Source: Photorhabdus asymbiotica
GTDB lineage: Bacteria > Pseudomonadota > Gammaproteobacteria > Enterobacterales > Enterobacteriaceae
Assembly: GCF_003634575.1 (NCBI RefSeq)
Contig: NZ_RBLJ01000002.1
Span: 682,001-746,000 of the forward strand
DNA: 64,000 bases
Direction: 5' to 3'
Part shown: positions 1 through 12,484 of the stretch, in pieces
Layout: every line of letters begins with the position of its first letter
Numbering within the stretch: the stretch's first letter is position 1
Made by a program: the position numbers and the translations under genes
The notes under the pieces: generated by a model
The model's input: only the letters and a program-made list of their open reading frames with translations
The model's database searches: none
Told to the model about the DNA's origin: nothing

Positions 1-179
1 ATGAGTAAAATACGCTCAATTACGCTGATGTCGAGATAAAATGCAACGATCACAGCCAATACCGCTACGATTATTTCCTCCCGGAAAGCGGCTTCATGCT
101 GCCATGCAGCCTTAATACCTTTCACCGAATATCTGGTTGCTTTAATGATACGGGTCAGTCCTACAGATTGATTTTTCAT
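1..179 (-). CDS. dgkA: Diacylglycerol kinase, N-terminal part (cut by window edge)
   Basis: Inner-membrane diacylglycerol kinase, which recycles diacylglycerol to phosphatidate. Only the first 59 codons lie in the window. The protein starts [18 protein letters not shown] and contains the family's amphipathic HEAAFREE segment, followed by the first hydrophobic helix ([14 protein letters not shown]). These match the order seen in E. coli DgkA. The ATG is at 179-177, with only a weak GAG upstream. The gene is divergent from plsB with 120 bp between the starts, the same dgkA-plsB arrangement as in E. coli. The identification rests on the N-terminal half only, but the neighbour makes it firm. Confidence 0.9.
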   Translation of the reverse strand, partial: MKNQSVGLTRIIKATRYSVKGIKAAWQHEAAFREEIIVAVLAVIVAFYLDISVIERILL

Positions 180-299
180 AAATTACTCACATCATGTATG
201 AGGTTGTTTGACACTTTTCATATTTATTATTGTCTTAACTCAACAGATCTCAACACCTGTTTCTGTTATGCTTGCGACGTATTGCTAACGAGAGGCTTT

Positions 300-2765
300 A
301 TGTTATTTATGTCAGGTTGGCGTAAAATATATTATAATTTATTGAATTTACCACTAAAAATACTGGTAAAGAGCAAACTTATTCCTACAGATCCCATTAC
401 TGAATTGCGGCTCGATACGACACGCCCTATTCTGTACGTGCTGCCATATCACTCCAAAGCAGACTTACTGACATTACGTCAGCAATGTCTGGAGCAGGAT
501 CTGCCAGACCCTTTAAACCCACTTGAGATAGGAGACACCGAACTTCCCAGCTATGTCTTTATTGATAATGGCCCGCGTGTATTCCGCTATTACGCACCAA
601 AGCAAGAATCTGTAAAAATTTTCCATGCTTATCTGGACCTGCATCGCAATAATCCAAATCTGGATATTCAGATGCTACCAGTTTCTGTCATGTTTGGCCG
701 TTCACCCGGACGTGAAGGACAAAGCACCCCACATCTACGGCTGCTTAATGGTATCCAGAAATTCTTTGCCATTCTCTGGCTTGGCCGGGATAGTTTCGTT
801 CGCTTTTCAAATACAGTATCTCTGCGTTATATGGCTACTGAGCATGGTACTGACAAGACGATTGCCCATAAACTAGCTCGTGTAGCACGGATGCACTATT
901 CACGTCAGCGTTTGGCAGCAGTAGGTCCGCGTTTGCCAGTCCGTCAAGCTCTGTTTAATAAATTGCTAGCTTCGAAAGCAATAGAAAAAGCCGTCTCCGA
1001 TGAAGTTCGTACCAAGAAAATCTCACATGAGAAAGCTCAACAGAATGCCATCAACATGATGGAAGAAATTGCCGCGGATTTCTCTTATGAAACTGTACGG
1101 CTGTCAGGACGTGTACTCGGTTGGACCTGGAACCGCCTGTACCAAGGGATTAACGTTCATAATGCTGAACGGGTCCGTCGCCTGGCACAAGATGGTCACG
1201 AACTGGTTTATGCTCCCTGCCATCGTAGCCATATGGATTATCTGCTGCTTTCCTATGTGCTCTATCATCAGGGCTTAGTGCCACCCCATATCGCCGCAGG
1301 TATTAACCTGAATTTCTGGCCAGCAGGGCCGATCTTCCGACGTTTAGGTGCATTTTTTATCCGTCGCACTTTCAAAGGCAATAAACTCTATGCCACGATA
1401 TTCCGTGAATATTTGGGTGAGTTATTTGCACGCGGTTACTCTGTCGAATACTTTATGGAAGGTGGTCGTTCCCGGACGGGTCGTTTACTCGATCCCAAAA
1501 CGGGTACGCTGACCATGACGTTACAAGCGCTGCTGAGAGGTGAATCACGCCCAATCACTATCATTCCGATTTATATCGGTTACGAACATGTGATGGAAGT
1601 TGCTACCTACGCCAAAGAGCTACGTGGTGCAACTAAAGAAAAAGAGGGCTTCTTCCAGATGATGCGCGGTTTACGTAAACTTCGTAATTTGGGGCAAGGC
1701 TATGTGAACTTTGGCGAACCTATCCCGCTGATCCAATACCTTAATCACCATGTTCCTGACTGGCGTGATTCTATTGATCCAATAGAATTCCAACGCCCAG
1801 AGTGGATTACCCCAGCAATCAGTAAACTGGCAGGGAAAATTATGGTGAACATCAACAATGCTGCGGCAGCTAACGCAATCAATCTGTGTACAACCGCCCT
1901 GCTTTCATCACGTCAGCGAGCACTTACTCGCGAACAACTGATTGAGCAACTGGACTGTTATATACAACTCATGCGCAATGCACCTTATGCTGCCGATGTC
2001 ACGGTACCCAATAAAACCGCAGAAGAGTTGTTAGAACACGCTCTGCAAATGGATAAGTTCGAGGTAGACAAAGATAGTATGGGCGATATCATCATTCTGC
2101 CGCGTGACCGTGCAGTTTTGATGACCTACTACCGCAACAATATCCATCACTTATTGGTACTGCCATCGCTGATTGCCAGTATTGTTATTCATCATCGCCG
2201 TATTAACCGCGAAGAGTTGCTAAGCCAAGTAGCAATCATTTATCCACTGCTTAAAGCAGAGCTGTTTATGCGTTATGACAAAGCAGATCTACAAGAAGTG
2301 GTTGATACTCTGATTAATGAACTTACTCGCCAGTGTCTTATCTGCAACAAAGAGCAAGGTATGTTAGTGTTGAATCCAGCACGTATCCGCTCACTGCAAT
2401 TACTCGCAGCAGGTGTTCGTGAAACACTACAACGTTATGCCATCACCCTTTCTTTACTGAATGCCAATCCGGAAATCAGCCGGGGTATGCTGGAAAAAGA
2501 GAGTCGAATGCTGGCACAGCGTCTGTCTGTATTACATGGCATTAACGCTCCTGAATTCTTCGATAAGGCAGTCTTTACAACTTCGGTAAATACACTACGT
2601 GAAGAAGGTTATATCAGTGATAGTGGCGATGTGATCACGGCCAATACTCAAGAGTTGTATCAGGTATTGAGTGAACTGATGTCACCAGAAATTCGCCTTA
2701 CTATTGAAAGTGTCAGTTTACCAGCAGAGCACAACGATACTGAAGAAACGACCAAGACAGTGTAA
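300..2765 (+). CDS. plsB: Glycerol-3-phosphate O-acyltransferase PlsB
   Basis: Inner-membrane enzyme that acylates sn-glycerol-3-phosphate at position 1, the first committed step of phospholipid synthesis. The protein has 821 aa (E. coli 807) and aligns along its whole length. The acyltransferase HX4D motif HRSHMD lies at residues 308-313 and EGGRSRTGR at about 387-395. The reading frame is open upstream to base 96, but the ATG at 300 is preceded by GAGAGG (290-295) four bases away and gives MLFMSGW, matching the E. coli FMSGW region. In-frame similarity to E. coli extends about 14 codons upstream without an ATG, so a non-ATG start there is not excluded. It is divergent from dgkA, and together they link phospholipid synthesis and diacylglycerol recycling. 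Confidence 0.95.
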   Translation: MLFMSGWRKIYYNLLNLPLKILVKSKLIPTDPITELRLDTTRPILYVLPYHSKADLLTLRQQCLEQDLPDPLNPLEIGDTELPSYVFIDNGPRVFRYYAPKQESVKIFHAYLDLHRNNPNLDIQMLPVSVMFGRSPGREGQSTPHLRLLNGIQKFFAILWLGRDSFVRFSNTVSLRYMATEHGTDKTIAHKLARVARMHYSRQRLAAVGPRLPVRQALFNKLLASKAIEKAVSDEVRTKKISHEKAQQNAINMMEEIAADFSYETVRLSGRVLGWTWNRLYQGINVHNAERVRRLAQDGHELVYAPCHRSHMDYLLLSYVLYHQGLVPPHIAAGINLNFWPAGPIFRRLGAFFIRRTFKGNKLYATIFREYLGELFARGYSVEYFMEGGRSRTGRLLDPKTGTLTMTLQALLRGESRPITIIPIYIGYEHVMEVATYAKELRGATKEKEGFFQMMRGLRKLRNLGQGYVNFGEPIPLIQYLNHHVPDWRDSIDPIEFQRPEWITPAISKLAGKIMVNINNAAAANAINLCTTALLSSRQRALTREQLIEQLDCYIQLMRNAPYAADVTVPNKTAEELLEHALQMDKFEVDKDSMGDIIILPRDRAVLMTYYRNNIHHLLVLPSLIASIVIHHRRINREELLSQVAIIYPLLKAELFMRYDKADLQEVVDTLINELTRQCLICNKEQGMLVLNPARIRSLQLLAAGVRETLQRYAITLSLLNANPEISRGMLEKESRMLAQRLSVLHGINAPEFFDKAVFTTSVNTLREEGYISDSGDVITANTQELYQVLSELMSPEIRLTIESVSLPAEHNDTEETTKTV

Positions 2766-2777
2766 TTTTTTGGAATA

Positions 2778-2809
2778 CTGGTGATAATGGGGTTTCCCAT
2801 TATCACCAG
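2778..2809 (+). terminator. Hairpin after plsB
   Basis: A perfect 14-bp stem (CTGGTGATAATGGG with its complement) with a 4-base loop starts 12 bases after the plsB stop, between the convergent plsB and ubiA genes. No T-run follows on either strand, so it could be a weak or factor-assisted terminator or an mRNA-stabilising hairpin. Confidence 0.55.
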
Positions 2810-2812
2810 ATC

Positions 2813-2939
2813 TATACCCAATAGATTTCAAGATGCATCGCGACGGCAAGGGAGCGAATCCCCGGGAGCATAGATAACTATGTGACCGGGGTGAGTGAGT
2901 GCAGCCAACAAAGAGGCAACTTGAAAGATAACAGGTATA
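2813..2939. repeat. 127-bp palindromic intergenic repeat, copy 1
   Basis: First of three nearly identical 127-bp units (others at 4380-4506 and 12485-12611). The ends are imperfect inverted repeats of about 20 bp: each begins TATACC and carries TTTCAAG, with a variable middle. The unit contains no open frame of note. It has the look of a small non-autonomous repeat. This copy ends exactly next to the last base of the ubiA stop codon. Confidence 0.85.
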
Positions 2940-3806
2940 TCAGACGTAACTGAAGAAGATACCCAGGAATAACACCAAACCAACATAGTTATTATTGAGG
3001 AATGCCTGGAAACAAAGTTCTCTTTCCCGTCCTGAAATCAGTTTCTGCTGATAAATAAATAAAGCACCAGCAAGCAATAGCGACCAATAATAGATGCCAC
3101 CAAGGTTCATCATATAGCCCACCAGCACAAGAATCAGTAACATAGCTAATTGTAGTAAACCAATAATCAGCTTATCAAAGCGACCAAATAGGACCGCGGT
3201 AGACTTAATACCAATTTTTAGATCATCGTTACGATCGACCATTGCATACTGCGTATCATAAACAACTGACCACAAGATATTGGTCAGGAATAATAACCAG
3301 CATTCTAATGGTAAGGACTCACTAACCGCAGCAAATCCCATAGGAATAGACCAGCCATAAGCGGCCCCCAGTACAAACTGCGGAAGATTACTGAACCGTT
3401 TAACAAAGGGGTAAAACCAAGCCAAAGCCAACCCGGCAAATGACAGGTAGATAGTCATTTTATTGAGAGTCAGAACTAATCCGAAAGAAATCAGTACCAA
3501 TACAACAAATAGGATCTTACTCTCTTTTTCACTGATAGCACCGCTAGGCAGAGGACGTGTCTTTGTACGTTCTACATAGCCATCGAATTTCCTATCAGCA
3601 AAATCATTGATTACACATCCTGCTGCACGCATCAGAAACACACCGGCAGTAAAGACCAATAATATGTGCATATTCGGGATACCTTTCCCTGCAATCCACA
3701 AAGCCCAAAACGTCGGCCATAACAACAATAATGAACCAATAGGTCTATCAATACGCACTAAACGGCAATAAGCCCACCATTTACTTTGCGCCATACTTCC
3801 CGCCAC
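2940..3806 (-). CDS. ubiA: 4-hydroxybenzoate octaprenyltransferase
   Basis: Integral membrane prenyltransferase that attaches the octaprenyl chain to 4-hydroxybenzoate in ubiquinone synthesis. The protein has 288 aa (E. coli 290), with about eight hydrophobic segments. It carries both Mg-diphosphate aspartate motifs: NDFADRKFD at residues 67-75 and [12 protein letters not shown] at 184-195. It lies 20 bp downstream of ubiC, which makes its substrate, and is presumably co-transcribed with it. The TGA stop (2942-2940) begins at the base directly after a 127-bp repeat. The C-terminus (FFSYV) therefore abuts that repeat and may have been trimmed slightly relative to E. coli, which ends MSYWHF. 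Confidence 0.96.
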   Translation of the reverse strand: MAGSMAQSKWWAYCRLVRIDRPIGSLLLLWPTFWALWIAGKGIPNMHILLVFTAGVFLMRAAGCVINDFADRKFDGYVERTKTRPLPSGAISEKESKILFVVLVLISFGLVLTLNKMTIYLSFAGLALAWFYPFVKRFSNLPQFVLGAAYGWSIPMGFAAVSESLPLECWLLFLTNILWSVVYDTQYAMVDRNDDLKIGIKSTAVLFGRFDKLIIGLLQLAMLLILVLVGYMMNLGGIYYWSLLLAGALFIYQQKLISGRERELCFQAFLNNNYVGLVLFLGIFFSYV

Positions 3807-3826
3807 TTCTGCTTCTCCCCTTTATT

Positions 3827-4339
3827 TTAGATTTTACTGTTGTACACAGGTGATTCAGGTAAAAAGACTTCCGTTAATAATAATGGCTTGCCTGATAACC
3901 TCAGCAACGATCGCCTTGCCCAACGCTTTCCATGTTTCCCCTTCTGAATATAGTCCCGCGTTAATTTATTGCTACTAAAAAGATACCGCCCAAGTGGAAC
4001 TGTTCCTAAATCAACCAATTTTTCATCGGGACCGGTTAATGTTGCCTCAGGAATTAATGTCCGACCTAATAGCCAAGGGATATTGTCACCATATAACACG
4101 GTCTCACGCAGCCAATATCTTTGGCTAATTGGTAAATGATCACTTTCATCAGAAATTTCTTCCTCGGTGATAAAACATTCTCTAAATGGTACAACATGAA
4201 CATGGTCACAATATTGTTCAAAACGTCGGGTCATTGAACCCAATTCCATCAACCAATCTAAAATCTCATCAGGAAAATCAGACGAGCTCATCGAAAGCCA
4301 TTGAATAGGCATTGTTGTTAGTATTGAGTCTGCTGACAT
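3827..4339 (-). CDS. ubiC: Chorismate pyruvate-lyase
   Basis: Cytosolic enzyme that removes pyruvate from chorismate to give 4-hydroxybenzoate, the first step of ubiquinone synthesis. The protein has 170 aa (E. coli 165). Conserved stretches include [32 protein letters not shown] and [16 protein letters not shown]; the E of LTEVFLP is the family's catalytic glutamate. The frame is open back to 4438, but that extension is encoded by a 127-bp repeat. The ATG at 4339 (MSADSIL) gives the normal length, with a weak TGGAAAAG upstream. It heads the ubiC-ubiA pair. Confidence 0.92.
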   Translation of the reverse strand: MSADSILTTMPIQWLSMSSSDFPDEILDWLMELGSMTRRFEQYCDHVHVVPFRECFITEEEISDESDHLPISQRYWLRETVLYGDNIPWLLGRTLIPEATLTGPDEKLVDLGTVPLGRYLFSSNKLTRDYIQKGKHGKRWARRSLLRLSGKPLLLTEVFLPESPVYNSKI

Positions 4340-4379
4340 ACGCTTTTCCACTATGAACAAATTTCTTATTATTTGATTG

Positions 4380-4506
4380 TATACCCTATGGATTTCAAGA
4401 TGCATCGCGACGGCAAGGGAGCGAATCCCCGGGAGCATAGATAACTATGTGACTGGGGTGAGTGAGTGCAGCCAACAAAGAGGCAACTTGAAAGATGACG
4501 GGTATA
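4380..4506. repeat. 127-bp palindromic intergenic repeat, copy 2
   Basis: Same 127-bp unit as at 2813-2939 in the same orientation, with a few base changes (for example TATACCCTATGG at the left end). It lies about 40 bp upstream of the ubiC start, inside or next to its promoter region. Copies 1 and 2 therefore bracket the ubiCA pair. Confidence 0.85.
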
Positions 4507-4593
4507 TAATTAACAGCCATGGAGAATACCACAGTGCAGGTATGCAGCATAAAAGGTTATAACAAATTTTGTAAATAATGTTTGAGAAGAATG

Positions 4594-4620
4594 AGCGAAT
4601 TATGATGAACACAATTCGCT
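4594..4620 (-). terminator. Possible pgi terminator hairpin
   Basis: An 8-bp inverted repeat (AGCGAATT / AATTCGCT) with an 11-base loop lies about 40 bases after the pgi stop. On the minus strand it is followed by the pyrimidine-rich CATTCTTCTC rather than a clean U-run. Confidence 0.4.
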
Positions 4621-4659
4621 TTATAAAAAATAGTTAAATTTCTGATTCGGAATAAGTGA

Positions 4660-6405
<1,746 letters not shown>

Positions 6406-6599
6406 TCAAAACAATTAAATTTTTCTAGCTCTATTTGCTGATGTGTATAAAAAATAATTACTTTTCTCCGCTATCCTCAATTTCTTTTATGATTCTTACA
6501 TCATCATGAAAGATATTTATGTAGCCTTTTACTGTGTTGACTCAAACCTACTAACCCGATATTTCTAAAAGCCTATTCAGTTAACAGAAGGTTATCGCA

Positions 6600-7979
6600 A
6601 TGAGTGCTGTTTCATCCCTATGTCCGGAAATCGGCGGATATGTAGTCGCAAAATTTGGTGGTACCAGCGTGGCAAATTTCGATGCCATGAATAGCAGTGC
6701 CAACATCGTACTGGCAAATAAAGAGGTACGTTTAGTTGTACTGTCCGCATCTGCTGGTATTACTAACTTATTAATCGCGTTGGCGGAAGGTTGCGACGCA
6801 GATAAGCGGGCTGACTACCTGAAACAGATCCACACCATTCAACACGCAATTGTTGACCGTTTGCATGACTCTGATGTTATTCGTCAAGAAATCAACCGCC
6901 TGCTGGAAAACATTAAAGCGCTTTCCGAAGCCGCCTCTTTGGCAACTTCAGATGCGCTGACAGATGAACTGGTCAGCCACGGTGAACTGATGTCTACATT
7001 GTTGTTTACTGAACTACTCCGTCAACGCGGTACCGATGCTGAATGGTTTGATGTCCGTAAGATTATGCGTACCGATGATCATTTTGGTTGCGCAGAACCA
7101 GACAATATACAACTCCAATCACTAGTCACTGAACATCTCTTACCACGTCTACAAAATACTCTGGTAATTACTCAAGGCTTTATTGGTCGTGAAGAGAAAG
7201 GACGTACCACTACACTAGGACGTGGTGGCAGTGATTATACTGCGGCCCTGTTGGGAGAAGCCCTCAACCTGAAACGCGTTGATATTTGGACAGATGTCCC
7301 GGGGATTTACACTACTGACCCACGAGTCGTTCCTACTGCCAAACGAATTGACAAAATTGCCTTTGATGAAGCAGCTGAGATGGCAACATTTGGTGCAAAA
7401 ATTCTACATCCGGCCACACTACTGCCTGCTATTCGTTGTGACATTCCGGTATTTGTTGGTTCCAGTAAGAATCCCCAAGCTGGTGGAACACTGGTTTGCG
7501 ATACAACAACCGCTCCGCCACAATTCCGGGCTATCGCCCTGCGTCGGAAACAAACATTACTGACACTACATAGCTTGAAAATGCTGCATGCGCAAGGATT
7601 TCTAGCTGAAATATTTACCATTCTGTCACGCCATAACATCTCAGTGGATTTGATCACCACATCTGAAGTGAATGTAGCATTAACGCTAGATACAACAGGT
7701 TCCACCAGCACTAATGGCTATCTGCTAACTAATGCACTGATGACTGAGCTTTCAACTCTATGCCGAGTTGAAGTAGAAGAAGATCTGGCTTTGATAGCAA
7801 TTATTGGTAATCAGCTTTCTCAGGTCAGAGGATTAGGAAAACAGATTTTTGATGCGCTGGAAGTATTCAATATTCGTATGATCAGCCACGGCGCTAGCAA
7901 TCACAATCTATGCCTGCTTGTTCCTGGCAAAGATGCCGAGCAAATTGTTCAAACTCTTCATCAGAGTTTGTTTGAATGA
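6600..7979 (+). CDS. lysC: Lysine-sensitive aspartate kinase III
   Basis: Phosphorylates aspartate at the entry to lysine, threonine, methionine and diaminopimelate synthesis. The protein has 459 aa, about ten more than E. coli LysC, the extra residues being an N-terminal extension (MSAVSSLCPEIGG). The kinase motif KFGGTS is at 18-23 and GRGGSDYTAALL lies near residue 206. The C-terminal part contains the ACT-domain region (FLAEIFTILSRHNISVDLITTSEV) that binds lysine in this family. AGAAGG at 6586-6591 supports the start. The upstream 293 bp do not show the conserved core of a lysine riboswitch (see findings). A strong terminator follows. Confidence 0.95.
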   Translation: MSAVSSLCPEIGGYVVAKFGGTSVANFDAMNSSANIVLANKEVRLVVLSASAGITNLLIALAEGCDADKRADYLKQIHTIQHAIVDRLHDSDVIRQEINRLLENIKALSEAASLATSDALTDELVSHGELMSTLLFTELLRQRGTDAEWFDVRKIMRTDDHFGCAEPDNIQLQSLVTEHLLPRLQNTLVITQGFIGREEKGRTTTLGRGGSDYTAALLGEALNLKRVDIWTDVPGIYTTDPRVVPTAKRIDKIAFDEAAEMATFGAKILHPATLLPAIRCDIPVFVGSSKNPQAGGTLVCDTTTAPPQFRAIALRRKQTLLTLHSLKMLHAQGFLAEIFTILSRHNISVDLITTSEVNVALTLDTTGSTSTNGYLLTNALMTELSTLCRVEVEEDLALIAIIGNQLSQVRGLGKQIFDALEVFNIRMISHGASNHNLCLLVPGKDAEQIVQTLHQSLFE

Positions 7980-8020
7980 ATACAGTCTTGTAGGTACTTA
8001 ATATCCTTAGTGACTGCTCC

Positions 8021-8050
8021 CCGCCGTAAAGAGGGTTTACGGCGGATTTT
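8021..8050 (+). terminator. lysC rho-independent terminator
   Basis: A perfect 10-bp stem CCGCCGTAAA / TTTACGGCGG (8021-8030, 8036-8045) with a 5-base loop is followed by ATTTTGC on the plus strand. It separates lysC from the convergent mrr gene, whose stop is at 8052. Confidence 0.8.
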
Positions 8051-8051
8051 G

Positions 8052-8963
8052 CTAAAAGTAATCCATATCCAGTTTTGGCACTCGCAAAAGGCGGGAAGAA
8101 ACGCCAACCTCGTTTTCAATCATTAGATGAACCAGACGCTCTCCATCGACCAGTACCATTCCTTCAACGGAATGAGCAAAATCACGAGCCTGGGCAGTAA
8201 AACCTGATGTAGTGATAAACACACCACGTTTTGCTTTTTGTCCTGCCAGGGCACCATAAAAAGCCTGAAGTTCAGGACGCCCTACCGTACTTTGCCAGCG
8301 TTTCGCCTGTACATAGACTTTTTCCAATCCCAGTTTATCTAGAGAGATAATGCCATCAATCCCACCATCGCCTGTCCCACCAATCCGTTGTAAATCATCC
8401 CGATGCCCGCCGTACCCCAGACGATGTAAAACATCCAGTACAATCACCTCAAAACGAACTGAGGAAACCTGTAGCAAGTTTTCAAGCAACTCATCTGCTA
8501 CCGCATCACGTAGTTCTTTTAATACCCGATCCAGCCGATCATCAGGGCTGCTCTTTGCCAGTTCTTCTTGGTTAAGAGGTTCAGGTTTAGTATCCAGCTC
8601 AACTGAATCGAATTGTTGTTTCAATTTCACATTCATAAAATCAAAAGCGAGATGCGTCACTTCATCTTCACTCAGTGGCTGAGGGTGCGACAGTGCCCAA
8701 CTAAATCCTAGTGGCGTCAAGCACCATTTCCCTCTGGAAAGACTTTGTGACAACCCGGCTCGCTTCAGGCGATCGTGTGCCCAACCAGCGCGGTTCTTAT
8801 AAACCAGTTGTCCGCTGGCAACTACTTCAGCTCGCTGATTTTCATCCAAATGGAGGGCATCTGCCGCAGCCTCATGCGCATCACGGGCTGGTGCACCCTT
8901 TGGTTTCTCTGCTAAAAAACGCAAAACAGGCTCAATAAATTTATCGTAGGTTGGTACCGCCAT
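8052..8963 (-). CDS. mrr: Mrr type IV restriction endonuclease
   Basis: Modification-dependent DNase that cuts DNA carrying certain foreign methylation. The protein has 303 aa (E. coli Mrr 304). The N-terminal winged-helix domain (about 1-100, MAVPTYDKFIEPVLRFLAEK) binds DNA. The C-terminal PD-(D/E)XK domain carries GDGGIDG with D203 and VQAKRW with Q219 and K221, all as in E. coli. The gene is divergent from the helicase gene at 9189 (225 bp between), and the hsdRMS operon follows. This recreates the mrr-hsdRMS immigration-control cluster of E. coli K-12. No truncation is visible. Confidence 0.95.
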   Translation of the reverse strand: MAVPTYDKFIEPVLRFLAEKPKGAPARDAHEAAADALHLDENQRAEVVASGQLVYKNRAGWAHDRLKRAGLSQSLSRGKWCLTPLGFSWALSHPQPLSEDEVTHLAFDFMNVKLKQQFDSVELDTKPEPLNQEELAKSSPDDRLDRVLKELRDAVADELLENLLQVSSVRFEVIVLDVLHRLGYGGHRDDLQRIGGTGDGGIDGIISLDKLGLEKVYVQAKRWQSTVGRPELQAFYGALAGQKAKRGVFITTSGFTAQARDFAHSVEGMVLVDGERLVHLMIENEVGVSSRLLRVPKLDMDYF

Positions 8964-9188
8964 ATCAACATTCCTAGTTATGCTGCTCTCTGAGCAAATT
9001 TTTTATCAATCTTGATAAAGTATCTGTCATACGTTTGATCAAATTTCACCAATATATCACTGAGTTAACCTATACAACACCTTACAAATTAGTGACTTGC
9101 CTTCAAAATCCGCCCATTGAACATAATTCATTAGTAGAGTTAATATAACTGAAAAGCATGAATCATTAGGACAGGACATCTCCGCTAA

Positions 9189-12100
9189 ATGGATTATAAA
9201 AATCAGAGCAGTACTTTACACAGTAACAGTAGCCAGGCTCTCAGGGTGCTGGATTACTGGCACAAAATCGAATTCTTTGAGTCCACAGACATAAAAGAAC
9301 TGGAAGAGGGAGCAGAAGGCGTCATTAAGTTAATGCCAGAAGAGCTACAGGAACCCAGTTGCCTGCCATGGATTAACCCTCAGCAAATAAGACGCGCAGG
9401 AAAAAATTTCTCTCCTGCGAAAAAATATAATTACACGCTGTATTTCGGCATCTTCGATCGCAGTGAAATCTTTGAGCGCGCCAAATGTGCGTTTCCGGAC
9501 ATCATCAATGACAAAGAAGAACAAAATCAGGACGAAGGTCGGACATGCTCTATTACGCTATATGTCAATCAGGATGGATGTGCTGATAAAGACAGTTTTG
9601 CATTCTCTACGGTAACCTGGGCTCTAGGACAACTGGAAAAAAACGGGCTCGACAACATTACGCTAAACACATACGAGAAAGATACGGAGAAATTACGCCA
9701 GCATTTTCTCAACGTCATGGCAGTAGCTGATAACCTGAAGCAACAATATGAACTCCCCCCCAAACTGACAACTTATGAGATTATCGAGTTCCTTAAATCT
9801 ATGTCGGAATGGACAGACTTTAGCCCCGAGATCTCAACTCCTGCCCTGTACATCAAGCTTACTCAGGCAAAAGGAAAAAAAAGAAAAAACAGTACAAAGC
9901 ATATTGAGTTGGACATCAATTTATTACCTCATCTATCAACCTTGCCAGATAAGATAGCGAAAGCAGATATCGATAAGTTAAAAACTGAAAGCTCATCCCC
10001 CTCGATAAAAGAAACCAAAGAAATAACCATTCTCAATAGTTTTTATATTCGTGATATAGAACGAATTATGGAATGTGTAAAACGGGATGGATTTAAGCTT
10101 AATCCTCCTTTAGAACGCTATCTTTCTGACACGAGAGAAAGAAAACCAGATTTACTGAAGCCTGATGGTAAACCTTTACTCCTGGAAATGTTGCGGTTAA
10201 ATAAACTCCCATTAGGTCGTTGGCCCACCGAAACTGCCCATTCCATGAGCTTGATGCAACAATTTGCCATCAACACTATTGAGGAAGAGCTGACGCTAAG
10301 TGGCCTCTATTCTGTCAACGGTCCGCCGGGAACAGGAAAAACAACCATGCTTCGTGACCTTATTGCCAGCAATCTGGTGAAAAGGGCAGAAGTCCTGGCT
10401 GATCTTAATAGTGCTGCGGATGCCTTCAGCCATGAAATTACTGTTACGTCGGGTGACAAACAACGCACTGTCAAATGCTTGTCACCATCGCTCACTGGCT
10501 TTGAAATGATTGTTGTTTCTAGCAATAACGCAGCCGTTGAGAACATTTCTCAGGAATTACCCCAGATAAAAAGCCTGGGAAAATCCTGGCAGGATATCAG
10601 TTATCTTAAACCTGTCGCGCAAAAATTAGCCGCCTTTCATGAGCTCCCTGACGGTCAGGATAAATATGAGATCACGCCCTTAACTGAAAAAACAGAGTGC
10701 TGGGGACTGATTGCTGCCGCGTTGGGTAAACAAAAAAACCGGGAGATATTTGGTACACGGGCGATCTTCCAGACAACGGAAAAGTGCATTGCCCCACCTC
10801 CTGCCGACCAATACCGTACACTGGCCGCCGCCATTAAACAGTTAGCAAATAGCTCTGATGCTACCTCCTCGTTTACTCAGGCGCAGAACGCATTTCAACA
10901 AGCTCAAAAGGATCTTGAGATACTTCTCAATGAGCTAAAAAAATTGGAGAGTCTGCCCATATTGGAAGAAAACTGCCAAGTTCAGAAACAGAAAGCAGAA
11001 CGTGAACGGCTTCGCATCCTTTGCCTAAATGTGCGCCTGGCAAAACTTCAGCAAAGGAAAACCAAGTGGTGGGACCTACGCATCAGGCATAGGTACCGTT
11101 TGCGGGCCATCATTACGGGTCTGACACTACGCCGTAATAAAGTGGAAACACAATATCAAAAGGATCAACATACATGGGAACACCTGCAAGCAGAGCTGGA
11201 AATTGAGCAACAGACCTGCATGATTCTTAAAGAAAAATATGCCAATGTGCTTTTTGCCGGGCAGGATACCGATCTGGAAGCTCCCGCTATTCAACGTACT
11301 GCTTCTGGTCAATGTCCAACATTGAATGAAGCCAGAAACCGCCTTACTGTAAAAGCTCTTGAGTTACATCAAGCATGGCTTGCCGCAGCTTACAAAGAGT
11401 GCCACTTTTCAGATTCCCTACTCGTTATCATGCATGTGATTAACGGCAGAATAGCGGACAAACAGGCCGCCAAAGCCTTGTGGCAATTACTGTTTATGAT
11501 CATCCCGGTAGTGTCCTCAACATTTGCCTCTGTGGCTCGTCAGTTCAGCGCACTGGATGATGGGGATATTGGCTGGCTGTTCATTGATGAAGCGGGTCAG
11601 GCAACCCCTCAGCAAGCTGTTGGAGCACTATGGCGAGCAAAGCGAGCCATAGTCGTAGGCGATCCATTACAGATTGAACCAGTATTTACCATTCCACCGG
11701 CTTTTGTTGAAGGTATTGCCAGGCGCGAATTTGGTGAACAATGGAAATTATGGTCTCCGACCGTAACGTCAGTACAAAACCTGGCAGACAGAGTGAATCC
11801 TTACGGCACAGAGCAGATCGCTAAAAATACATGGTTGGGAAGCCCATTGCGCGTCCACCGCCGCTGTGATGAACCTATGTTCAGCATTGCCAATGAGATT
11901 GCCTACAACAACAAAATGCTGCACGGTCTGGATAATCCATGGAGTGATGAGATGTTTTTCTGGGGTCCAAGTTGTTGGTTTGATGTACGGGGCTGTACTG
12001 AAGGCAAACATTTTGTTCCCGAACAAGCCCAACATGTACTGACCATGCTACAAGCCTATATTGATCATTATAAAAAACTGCCGGATGCTTACATCATTTC

Positions 12101-12434
12101 CCCCTTTAAACATGTTAAAAAGGAACTAAACATTTTTCTGAAAGAAAAGTTATCCCCCATCAATGGACGAAATAAATGGCTAAATGAGCGAATCGGCACC
12201 GTCCATACCTTTCAGGGTAAAGAAGAGAAAAATGTCATCTTCGTACTCGGACTGTCTACTGAAAACCGCGGTGCAACTAAATGGGCATCCTCTAAACCTA
12301 ACCTATTGAATGTCGCCGTCACTCGTGCGCAGAAAAGGGTCTATATTGTCGGCAACAAAGAAATCTGGTCTGGCTGCCAGTATTTCTCAGTTGCTAATGA
12401 AATGCTGCAACAACAACGCAGACTAGCAGACTAA
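9189..12434 (+). CDS. Large superfamily-1 helicase (COG1112/Upf1-like) in a restriction cluster
   Basis: Not recognised as a named gene. The protein has 1081 aa. The N-terminal 370 residues are of unknown fold. Walker A GPPGTGKTT is at 378-386. A charged, coiled-coil-like stretch covers about 565-700. Motif II FIDEAGQ (DEAG box) is at 798-804, motif III GDPLQIEP at 824-831, motif V HTFQGKEEKNVIF from about 1006 and motif VI NVAVTRAQKRVYIVG near 1040. This is the motif order of Upf1-like SF1 helicases. No C-terminal nuclease motif (HKD, PD-ExK) is apparent, unlike Mokosh type II fusions. The start has a weak AGGA twelve bases upstream; no better ATG is near. Its position between mrr and hsdRMS suggests a defence role (inference). 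Confidence 0.75.
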   Translation: MDYKNQSSTLHSNSSQALRVLDYWHKIEFFESTDIKELEEGAEGVIKLMPEELQEPSCLPWINPQQIRRAGKNFSPAKKYNYTLYFGIFDRSEIFERAKCAFPDIINDKEEQNQDEGRTCSITLYVNQDGCADKDSFAFSTVTWALGQLEKNGLDNITLNTYEKDTEKLRQHFLNVMAVADNLKQQYELPPKLTTYEIIEFLKSMSEWTDFSPEISTPALYIKLTQAKGKKRKNSTKHIELDINLLPHLSTLPDKIAKADIDKLKTESSSPSIKETKEITILNSFYIRDIERIMECVKRDGFKLNPPLERYLSDTRERKPDLLKPDGKPLLLEMLRLNKLPLGRWPTETAHSMSLMQQFAINTIEEELTLSGLYSVNGPPGTGKTTMLRDLIASNLVKRAEVLADLNSAADAFSHEITVTSGDKQRTVKCLSPSLTGFEMIVVSSNNAAVENISQELPQIKSLGKSWQDISYLKPVAQKLAAFHELPDGQDKYEITPLTEKTECWGLIAAALGKQKNREIFGTRAIFQTTEKCIAPPPADQYRTLAAAIKQLANSSDATSSFTQAQNAFQQAQKDLEILLNELKKLESLPILEENCQVQKQKAERERLRILCLNVRLAKLQQRKTKWWDLRIRHRYRLRAIITGLTLRRNKVETQYQKDQHTWEHLQAELEIEQQTCMILKEKYANVLFAGQDTDLEAPAIQRTASGQCPTLNEARNRLTVKALELHQAWLAAAYKECHFSDSLLVIMHVINGRIADKQAAKALWQLLFMIIPVVSSTFASVARQFSALDDGDIGWLFIDEAGQATPQQAVGALWRAKRAIVVGDPLQIEPVFTIPPAFVEGIARREFGEQWKLWSPTVTSVQNLADRVNPYGTEQIAKNTWLGSPLRVHRRCDEPMFSIANEIAYNNKMLHGLDNPWSDEMFFWGPSCWFDVRGCTEGKHFVPEQAQHVLTMLQAYIDHYKKLPDAYIISPFKHVKKELNIFLKEKLSPINGRNKWLNERIGTVHTFQGKEEKNVIFVLGLSTENRGATKWASSKPNLLNVAVTRAQKRVYIVGNKEIWSGCQYFSVANEMLQQQRRLAD

Positions 12435-12484
12435 TCGATAAGCTTCTTAAAGAAACGGAGACTTTAAAAGTCCAACTTAGCTGT

